Part shown: positions 58,319 through 64,000 of the stretch, piece by piece | Layout of the letters: each line of letters opens with the position of its first letter | Numbering within the stretch: the first letter of the stretch is position 1 | NCBI GenBank assembly: GCA_030681645.1 | Contig: JAUXRX010000049.1 | Span: 186,001 to 250,000 of the forward strand | Length of the DNA: 64,000 nucleotides | Direction: 5' to 3' | From: Archangium sp. | Lineage (GTDB): Bacteria > Myxococcota > Myxococcia > Myxococcales > Myxococcaceae | Notes under the pieces: model-generated | What the model saw: the letters and a program-made list of their open reading frames with translations, nothing else | Told to the model about the DNA's origin: nothing | The model's database searches: none | Program-made: the position numbers and the translations under genes

Positions 58319-60886
58319 ATGACCTGTCCTGGCTGCCAACAGGAGCACGCTGACGGCGGCATCTGCCCGCCGGTGACGGACCTCGCCAGCTCCGACTCGC
58401 TCGTCGGCAAGTCGCTGGGTGACTACGGGCTGGTGCGCGAGCTGGGCCGGGGGAGCAGCGGCGTGGTGTTCCTCGCCGAACACCTGGCGACCGGGCTCAA
58501 CGTGGCGATCAAGCTCGCCCACCGCCACTCGCTGGGAGATCCGGCCGTGGCGAGGCGCATGTCGCTCGAGGCGCACTTCGCCAACCAGATCGCGCTCGAG
58601 TCGGTGGTGAACGTCTTCGATTTCAACGACGAAGATCCGGTGGGCCCGTACCTGGTGATGGAGTACCTGCAGGGAGAGACCTTCCTCGACCTCGCCGCCC
58701 AGCGCGTGCCCAGCGACGAAGCGCTGCGCCTCTTGATCCAGGTGGCCGAAGCGCTGGGGGAAGCCCACGAACGCAACATCGTGCACGCGGCCCTCAAGCC
58801 GTCGAACATCCTCCGCGTCGTCAGCGAGCGGAAGAGCCTCGCCAAGCTGCTGCCCTTCGGGGTCGCCACGGGGGCCCGCGTCGAGGGAGAAGAGCCGGGC
58901 GATCGGCTCGTCACCCACCTGGGCGCGCCCGAGCTGCGCGCGCCCGAGCAGACGCGCGGGGCTCCGGCAGATCCCCGGATGGACGTGTACAGCCTGGGCG
59001 CCATCGCCTACCTGCTGGCCACGGGCCGGGCGCCGTTCAGCGCGCCTTCGGAGCAGGCCCTCGAGCGCGCCCACGCGGAGGTGGTGCCGTCGGCGCCCCA
59101 CCGGGTCGACGCCCGCGTGTCCCGCGGGTGGTCCGCGGCGATCATGCGGGCGCTGGAGAAGTCGCCCGAGCGCCGCTTCCGCAGCGGCAAGGAGTTCGCC
59201 GAGGCGCTCCGCGCTGCGCCCGCCCAGCCCGATCCGGTCGGCAGCGCCGCGGCGTCGCAGGACGCGCAGGGCAGCGGGGCCGTGGTCGCCGACGCCGAGG
59301 CAGACGCGTTCGTCGTCACCATGCCCGCGCCGCTGAGCCAACGCAGCGCGCGGCCCACCCTCTACCCGGGCGTCACCACGCCCCGGCCGGCCACGCCCGC
59401 GGGCAGCGCCACCACGCCTGCGCCCCAGCCCAACCCGGGCAGCGCCCCGGTGGCCGGCGGGCTGTCCGGCTCGTTCGGGGTCACCACCCCCAGTCCGCAG
59501 AAACCTCCGCAGGCGGTGTCGGCCGGCCTGGGCGCAGGCTTCGTCACCACCACGCCCCCACCCCAGAAGCCGCCTCCCGCGGCGCCCGTCGCGGCCGGGC
59601 TGGGCGCAGGCTTCGTCACCACCACGCCCCCTCCGCAGAAGCCGCCTCCCGCGACGGCGCCCGTCTCAGTCGGGCTGGGCGCAGGCTTCGTCACCACCAC
59701 GCCGCCTCCGCAGAAGCCGCCTCCCGCGGCGCCCGTCGCGGCCGGGCTGGGCGCAGGCTTCGTCACCACCACGCCCCCTCCGCAGAAGCCGCCTCCAGCG
59801 GCGCCGGTGGCAGCGGGGTTGTCTGATTCGTTCGTCGTCACCACGCCTGGCCAGCAGAAGGCGGCCGGCGGCGTTCCGCCCGCCACGCTGACGGCCGAGC
59901 GCGCCGAGGCGTTCGTCACCAGCACCCCTGCTCCGCTCAACCAGGCGGCCCCCCTGAGCGGAGTCACCCCGGCACAACCGAGCGCACCCGCAGTGGCCGC
60001 GCCGACCCCGGCGCAGGGCCTGGTGCTCCAGGCGACCATCGGCGACGAGAAGGGCCAGCCGCTGGGCAACTTCGCCTGCACCTCGGTCACCCGGGCGGGC
60101 CTGATCGTGTGCACGGCAGGCCCGCTGCCTGCGCTGCTGAGCCGGGTGAAGCTGACCTTCACCGAGCTCTCGGCCCTGACCGTCGAGGCGCAGGTGGTGC
60201 ACCACGTCACGTCCGAGCAGGCGCAGCAGTGGAAGATGTCGGCGGGCTACGGCGTGCAGTTCGGCGCGCTCTCCGCGGAGCAGCGGCAGGCGCTCGAGGG
60301 AGTGCACCTGGGGCTGCGCCCACCCGAGACGCCCTCGGGTCTCGCGAAGCGCCCCAACGATCCCACGGCGGAAGAGGTGCTCAAGCGCTTCACCGCCGAG
60401 CGGGCCACCGACGGCTACGCGATGCTCACGATCTCGAAGGGCGCGCCGTTCGACGCCATCCGCGACCGGGTGCGCGAGGCCAAGCGGGCGCTCGAGGGCA
60501 TCAGCACCCGCCCGCTCTCCCTGGCCCAGCAGAAGGCCCTCGAGGAAGCGCGGACGCGGCTCGAGGAAGTGGGGAAGGTGCTGGGGGGCGCGCTCAGCCG
60601 CATGGAATACGACGCCGAGCGCGGCAACTTCGAAGGCGTCGCGCGCTGCATCAGCGCGGGCCTGTCGGTCTCGGAGCTCGAGGGTGCGCGCCTGCGTTTC
60701 CTCAAGGCGCACCCGGGCATCGCCGGCAAGAGCCACGGGAGCATTCTCGCGGGCCAGACGCTCGAGGCCCGCACCCACATGGCGCAGGCGCTCGAGGCGT
60801 ACGCAGATGCGCTGCGCGTCGATCCGCTCAACCTCACCGCGCAGCAGCGCTACTGGGCCGTGAAGCGCCAGCTCGAGAAGGCCTGA
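58319..60886 (+). CDS. Pseudokinase with repeat linker and PilZ-like C-terminal region
   Basis: An 855-residue protein. N-terminal Cys pair (MTCPGCQQEH, GGICPP). Residues about 35-300: kinase fold with LGRGSSGVVFLAEH loop and VAIKLA Lys, but the catalytic loop is HAALKPSN (Asp of HRD lost) and DFG is PFG; APEQ is kept. About 340-560: Pro/Thr-rich linker with about four near-identical 24-25 residue units. About 570-665: beta domain that resembles PilZ ('GNFACTSVTRAGLIVC', 'GYGVQFGALSAEQRQALEGV'). A helical C-terminus with TPR-like end follows ('RTHMAQALEAYADALRVDPL'). Probably a scaffold or ligand sensor rather than an active kinase. Confidence 0.85.
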   Translation: MTCPGCQQEHADGGICPPVTDLASSDSLVGKSLGDYGLVRELGRGSSGVVFLAEHLATGLNVAIKLAHRHSLGDPAVARRMSLEAHFANQIALESVVNVFDFNDEDPVGPYLVMEYLQGETFLDLAAQRVPSDEALRLLIQVAEALGEAHERNIVHAALKPSNILRVVSERKSLAKLLPFGVATGARVEGEEPGDRLVTHLGAPELRAPEQTRGAPADPRMDVYSLGAIAYLLATGRAPFSAPSEQALERAHAEVVPSAPHRVDARVSRGWSAAIMRALEKSPERRFRSGKEFAEALRAAPAQPDPVGSAAASQDAQGSGAVVADAEADAFVVTMPAPLSQRSARPTLYPGVTTPRPATPAGSATTPAPQPNPGSAPVAGGLSGSFGVTTPSPQKPPQAVSAGLGAGFVTTTPPPQKPPPAAPVAAGLGAGFVTTTPPPQKPPPATAPVSVGLGAGFVTTTPPPQKPPPAAPVAAGLGAGFVTTTPPPQKPPPAAPVAAGLSDSFVVTTPGQQKAAGGVPPATLTAERAEAFVTSTPAPLNQAAPLSGVTPAQPSAPAVAAPTPAQGLVLQATIGDEKGQPLGNFACTSVTRAGLIVCTAGPLPALLSRVKLTFTELSALTVEAQVVHHVTSEQAQQWKMSAGYGVQFGALSAEQRQALEGVHLGLRPPETPSGLAKRPNDPTAEEVLKRFTAERATDGYAMLTISKGAPFDAIRDRVREAKRALEGISTRPLSLAQQKALEEARTRLEEVGKVLGGALSRMEYDAERGNFEGVARCISAGLSVSELEGARLRFLKAHPGIAGKSHGSILAGQTLEARTHMAQALEAYADALRVDPLNLTAQQRYWAVKRQLEKA
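59523..59830 (+). repeat. In-frame tandem repeats of 72-75 bases
   Basis: Unit starts CTGGGCGCAGGCTTCGTCAC at 59528, 59600, 59675 and 59747, with a degenerate fifth at 59819. Encodes LGAGFVTTTPPPQKPPPAAP-type segments. Near-identity of units suggests recent expansion. Confidence 0.9.
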
Positions 60887-60890
60887 GCGG

Positions 60891-61127
60891 CTACTGGCCT
60901 TTGGGCGTGCGCAGCGCCCGCACCGCGTACTGGAGGCCGATCGCCGCGGCGATGATCACGAACGCCAGGTTCATGCCCTGCGCTCCGCGGAAGAGGCGGT
61001 AGCCGGCGATGCCGAAGCACGCGAGCGCGAACACCCAGTGGCGCACCGCGAGGGGCACGGTGCGCACGTTCGAGAACGCCCACGCCGCGCCCAGCACCAC
61101 CACCGCGACCCAGTCGATGCCGATCAT
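60891..61127 (-). CDS. Small membrane protein, function unknown
   Basis: A 78-residue protein with three short hydrophobic segments ('WVAVVVLGAAWAFSNV', 'WVFALACFGIAGYRLF', 'LAFVIIAAAIGLQYAVRAL'). No family recognised. The start ATG at 61127 is 10 bases from a family C repeat. Confidence 0.6.
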   Translation of the reverse strand: MIGIDWVAVVVLGAAWAFSNVRTVPLAVRHWVFALACFGIAGYRLFRGAQGMNLAFVIIAAAIGLQYAVRALRTPKGQ

Positions 61128-61136
61128 GGAGTGAAG

Positions 61137-61181
61137 CCGATAGCAGCGAAACGCTGCGCGAGACAGACCGAAGCGCAGCGG
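61137..61181 (+). repeat. Dispersed repeat, family C
   Basis: CCGATAGCAGCGAAACGCTG CGCGAGACAGACCGAAGCGC AGCGG. Differs from the 48190-48234 copy at about three positions. Confidence 0.7.
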
Positions 61182-61188
61182 AGGAAGT

Positions 61189-62280
61189 TCATCGCTCGCT
61201 CACCAGTCGTTTGTCGTCACCCGGCTTGTCGTCGCCTTCGCTCTGCTCGCTGAGCTTGCCGGCGATGTCGCGGAACGAGCCGTGCGAGCGCACCAGGAAG
61301 AACAACCCGACCAGGATCTGCTGAATGATCTGCACCGCCCACAGCACGTTCGCATAGGCGACGCCGCTGGAGTTCACGACCGCCTGGGGCAGGAAGACGC
61401 CCATGCCGATGAGCAGCGCGAGCTGCGCGGTGCCGGCGCTCCCGGGGGCCGCGGGGATCATCATGCCCACGATCACCACGCAGAGCAGGAAGTAGCCGTG
61501 GAAGTAGTCGAGGTGCAGCGGCAGGCAGGCCCGCCCGGCCGCGCCCGAGCAGTCGAAGCCGTTGGCGAAGAAGGCCATGCCCGCGCCGTTGGCTACCCAG
61601 TAGACGGCCGTCCACAGGAAGAACATCGACATGTTCTTCGCGTCGGGCAGTTGTTTGAGCGCCCCCACGAAGCCGTCGACCATGTGCACCACCTTCTCGG
61701 TCATGCCCGGCGCGAGGCGGCCCAGCGTCTTGCGCATGAGGCCGATCACGGCGTCGTGCTTCCAGCGCGCGATCAACAGGAAGACGAAGCCCGAGAAGAA
61801 GACGAGGAACATCAGGTTCGCCCCGATGCGGATGCGGCCGATGTCTTTCGCGTCGTCGGGCACGAAGAACATCAGCACGCGCAACAGCACCGCGATGATG
61901 AGGCCGTCGATGATGCGCTCGAGCACCACCGAGGTCATCGCGGGCGAGCGGCGGATGTTCGAGCGCTGGGCGATCAGAAACGGCCGCGCGAACTCACCCA
62001 GCCGGAACGGGAGGATGATCAACATCATGAAGCCGATCGCCGAGGCCTCGTTGAGCTGCTTGAAGGGGACCTTCTCGAGGCCCGACATCAGGTTGCCCCA
62101 GCGCAGGGTGCGCGCGACGTGGATGAGGGCCAGCACGCCCAGGTAGACGGGCAGCGTGAAGGCCCAGTTCGCGGACAAGAGCGCGTTCTTGGTCTCTTCC
62201 CACTGCATGCCCTTGAGGGTCCACCACATGCACCCCACGGTGATGGCGAGACTGAGGCCGAATTTGATCCAGCGATTCAC
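61189..62280 (-). CDS. LPG synthase transmembrane-domain (UPF0104/flippase-like) protein
   Basis: A 363-residue integral membrane protein with about 8 helices. It carries family landmarks 'LVLAL-HVARTLRWGNLMSGL', 'LPFRLGEFARPFLIAQRSNI', 'VVLERIIDGLIIAVLLRVLM' and 'PAAPGSAGTAQLALLIGMGV'. Such proteins share the membrane part of lysylphosphatidylglycerol synthase and are found with glycan and lipid export genes. A Cys-containing loop (FDCSGAAGRAC) is unusual. Ends in an acidic/basic tail. Confidence 0.87.
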   Translation of the reverse strand: MNRWIKFGLSLAITVGCMWWTLKGMQWEETKNALLSANWAFTLPVYLGVLALIHVARTLRWGNLMSGLEKVPFKQLNEASAIGFMMLIILPFRLGEFARPFLIAQRSNIRRSPAMTSVVLERIIDGLIIAVLLRVLMFFVPDDAKDIGRIRIGANLMFLVFFSGFVFLLIARWKHDAVIGLMRKTLGRLAPGMTEKVVHMVDGFVGALKQLPDAKNMSMFFLWTAVYWVANGAGMAFFANGFDCSGAAGRACLPLHLDYFHGYFLLCVVIVGMMIPAAPGSAGTAQLALLIGMGVFLPQAVVNSSGVAYANVLWAVQIIQQILVGLFFLVRSHGSFRDIAGKLSEQSEGDDKPGDDKRLVSER

Positions 62281-62305
62281 TCGGTCGGTTCCTTACCATT
62301 GTTCG

Positions 62306-63031
62306 TCATTCCGTCACGCCCGACAGCAGGGCCGCCGGCCGGGACTCGACCAGTTCCTTGAACCCTTTCGCCCCAACCGCCTTTTCCAGCGCGGCCAGGC
62401 TCTCCCCCACCCAGCCCTTCGCGTTCACCGGCGAGTGCAGGTCGGTCGCAGCCACGGCATAGAGCCCGTCAGCGAGGAACTGCCGCGCCAGCTTCTCGGC
62501 CGCCTTGCCGTAGCGGCCGATGAGCGCGCCCATGTCGAGCTGCAACAGGGCACCGGCCTGCACCAATTCCGCGGCGCGGCCCTTCTTCTCGAACTCGAAG
62601 CAGCGCTCGGGGTGAGCGATCAACGGCGTCACCCCCTTGAGCTTCATGCGGAAGACCAGGGAGCCCAGCATGGGAATCGGGCCCTGGTACGGCGCCTCGA
62701 CCAGCAGCACCTTCCCGCTGCCCAGGGTACGGGACGCCGGGGTGCCCAGGCTGCTCATGAGCGTGTCTTCGAGGAAGAAGTTCTCGGCGTTGGGGAAGAG
62801 CTCGAGGGGGAGGCCGGCGGCGGCCAGCGCAGCCTTCACTTCCGCGAGCTTCTCCGCGCAGAGGGCCGCGCTGAGCGACGCGTACTCCGAGCGGTGATGC
62901 GGGCTGGGGGCGGCCCTGGTGTAGCCCAGCGACACCAGGGCGCGCGCCATCTCGAGGCTCTCGTCGAGCGACTTGCTGCCGTCGTCGACGCCGGGGAGGA
63001 GGTGGAGGTGGAGGTCGACGAAGCCGGTCAT
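62306..63031 (-). CDS. PHP-type tyrosine phosphatase (CpsB/CapC family)
   Basis: A 241-residue metal-dependent phosphatase. PHP motifs: 'FVDLHLHLLPGVDDGSKSLD', 'PSPHHRSEYASLSAALCAEK', 'TPLIAHPERC' and 'YAVAATDLHSP'. In other bacteria CpsB/YwqE proteins dephosphorylate tyrosine kinases that control capsule/exopolysaccharide. No such kinase is in the window. Its end is 25 bases from the membrane protein gene. Confidence 0.9.
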   Translation of the reverse strand: MTGFVDLHLHLLPGVDDGSKSLDESLEMARALVSLGYTRAAPSPHHRSEYASLSAALCAEKLAEVKAALAAAGLPLELFPNAENFFLEDTLMSSLGTPASRTLGSGKVLLVEAPYQGPIPMLGSLVFRMKLKGVTPLIAHPERCFEFEKKGRAAELVQAGALLQLDMGALIGRYGKAAEKLARQFLADGLYAVAATDLHSPVNAKGWVGESLAALEKAVGAKGFKELVESRPAALLSGVTE

Positions 63032-63034
63032 CGC

Positions 63035-63589
63035 TCAGCGCCAGTCGATCACGAGGCCCGTGTCGAAGCCTCCGACGTAGATGTTGCCCGGGAACTGCGG
63101 GGCGAAGAAGAACGGCGACGCGTAGCCGAAGTACACCGCCAGCCTGAAGTGCGGGGTGAGGCGAAGGCCCAGCTGCACGCGCCCCTCGAGGTAGCCCAGC
63201 ACGCGGCTCTCGAACTTGTAGAAGACGCCCGGCAGGTACGCGGCGCGATACCAGACGGGGCCGGCCACGACGTGGAAGCCCCAGTGGAGCAGCGGCCGGT
63301 CGCTGCGGTAGCCGAAGCCACCGAGGATCACGTGCTGGTAGTGCTCGGTCATCGGGCGGGGCGTGCCCACGCCGAACGCCGAGCCGAGCGAGACGAGCCA
63401 GATGAGATCGTTGCGCGGCTGGCTGATGATCGCCGCTTCCCAGGTGAGGCGCACGTGCGGCGCGACCATGGGCGGGTTGATGAAGAGGCCCAGCGTGGCC
63501 GAGCGAGGCACGTACCAGGGCACCAGCGGCGTCTCTTCGACGACGGGGCCAGCCGCGATCACCGCACTGCAGACGAGCGCAAGCACCAT
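63035..63589 (-). CDS. Predicted exported beta-barrel-like protein
   Basis: A 184-residue protein with signal peptide MVLALVCSAVIAA and strands rich in aromatic residues ('VILGGFGYRSDRPLLHWGFH', 'VYFGYASPFFFAPQFPGNIY') ending 'GGFDTGLVIDWR', typical of small outer-membrane proteins. No family recognised. A TTG start at 63628 is less likely. Confidence 0.65.
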   Translation of the reverse strand: MVLALVCSAVIAAGPVVEETPLVPWYVPRSATLGLFINPPMVAPHVRLTWEAAIISQPRNDLIWLVSLGSAFGVGTPRPMTEHYQHVILGGFGYRSDRPLLHWGFHVVAGPVWYRAAYLPGVFYKFESRVLGYLEGRVQLGLRLTPHFRLAVYFGYASPFFFAPQFPGNIYVGGFDTGLVIDWR

Positions 63590-63661
63590 CGTACGCAAGC
63601 GTTTCGCCGTGTACGCAGTGCTTGTCAACGGATCGGGCGGGTTCTACAACCGCGCCACTTC

Positions 63662-63680
63662 TGAGGCCTTTCCGGCCTCA
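63662..63680. promoter_or_regulatory. Seven-base inverted repeat between divergent genes
   Basis: TGAGGCC-TTTCC-GGCCTCA forms a perfect short hairpin about 18 bases before the TTG start at 63698. It may be an operator; no T run follows, so it is not a clear terminator. Confidence 0.3.
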
Positions 63681-63697
63681 CTTTTGGGAGACGCTCT

Positions 63698-64000
63698 TTG
63701 TCTACGTCGCTGCGCACGTACGTTTTCCTCGATAGCCTTCAGCCCCAGCTCGCAGCGCACATCGCCACCACGTGCCGCGGCTACTTCCCCGTGCCCTACG
63801 TGGCCTCGCTCTTCGTGGAGATCGCCCCGGGCATGGCGATTCACCGGCTGATGGACGTGGCGCTCAAGCAGACGCGCGCGCAGCCGGCGACGCTGGTGGT
63901 CGAGCGCGCCTACGGCATGCTCGAGCTGCACAGCGAGGACAAGGGCGAGGTCCGCTCGGCGGGCGACGCGATCCTGAAGGAGCTGGGGGTCAAGGAAGAG
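63698..64000 (+). CDS. Probable bacterial microcompartment (BMC) shell-protein, 3' end cut
   Basis: 101 residues are visible; the frame is open to the window edge. TTG 63698 has GGGAG seven bases upstream. The segment 'ASLFVEIAPGMAIHRLMDVA' plus LKQTRA, followed by 'VVERAYGMLELHSEDKGEVR' plus SAGDAI, fits the BMC fold order: strand with E and G, helix with D-x-ALK, strand, then strand and helix. CsoS1/CcmK-type proteins show the same spacing (ALGMIETRG ... AADAMTKAA ... GGGYVTVLVRGETGAV). A tandem-BMC protein is possible. Inference from fold pattern only. Confidence 0.55.
   Translation, partial: MSTSLRTYVFLDSLQPQLAAHIATTCRGYFPVPYVASLFVEIAPGMAIHRLMDVALKQTRAQPATLVVERAYGMLELHSEDKGEVRSAGDAILKELGVKEE

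Noticed and set aside
59523..59830. Tandem repeats that might be a non-coding satellite
   Set aside because: All units keep the reading frame of the pseudokinase gene and encode Pro/Thr-rich segments.

Overview
This is a GC-rich, gene-dense chromosomal window that looks myxobacterial (Myxococcota, formerly Deltaproteobacteria). The pointers are two secreted metalloproteases with a myxosortase-type C-terminus (Cys, membrane helix, Arg cluster), a giant Cys-rich-repeat lipoprotein, many Ser/Thr kinases and FHA proteins, a PatA-like pseudo-receiver, and an IF3 with a long C-terminal extension. No phage, insertion sequence or CRISPR array is visible. No gap over 300 bases lacks a gene; the longest non-coding stretch, about 250 bases at 6585-6834, holds a terminator and one doubtful small ORF.

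Layout. 1-3.8 kb: minus-strand surface block (secreted protein, two tandem metalloproteases, 5' part of a TonB-dependent receptor). 3.9-9.7 kb: gltX, a CAAX-protease-like membrane protein, tRNA-Gln, a DUF1801 protein, a possible roadblock protein, a radical SAM protein, a GlsB-like membrane protein and a Mut7-C protein. 9.7-18 kb: ruvCA, a large pseudo-receiver protein, PilZ, a beta-barrel protein, ridA and a bifunctional relA/spoT. 18-31.8 kb: signalling block with FHA proteins, a Ser/Thr kinase, DksA/TraR, a diadenylate-cyclase-like protein, then a compact kinase-nSTAND / TPR-PEGA / Cys-rich lipoprotein operon. 32-40.3 kb: tRNA-Pro, ihfA, infC-rpmI-rplT-pheS-pheT, spoVG-prs. 40.3-51.2 kb: a Gly-rich lipoprotein, a GH1 enzyme, a FadL porin, rpsP-khpA-rimM-trmD, rlmN, ndk, kbl-tdh-deoxynucleoside kinase. 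51.2-60.9 kb: thioesterase, kinase-ATPase, sigma-54 regulator with FHA domain, FHA protein, pseudokinase. 61-64 kb: membrane flippase-like protein, PHP-type phosphatase, and the start of what looks like a microcompartment (BMC) shell protein cut by the window edge.

The translation genes form classical operons, some with recognisable sigma-70-type promoters. The accessory content is signalling: phospho-Ser/Thr writing (active kinases), reading (FHA) and apparently catalytically dead relatives (a pseudokinase; a receiver with Glu at the phospho-Asp site). Three families of dispersed palindromic repeats sit mostly at gene ends. One copy supplies the last codons of a kinase gene and another lies inside the 5' end of a nucleoside kinase gene. 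infC appears to start at CTG, and a Mut7-C gene has no standard start codon.
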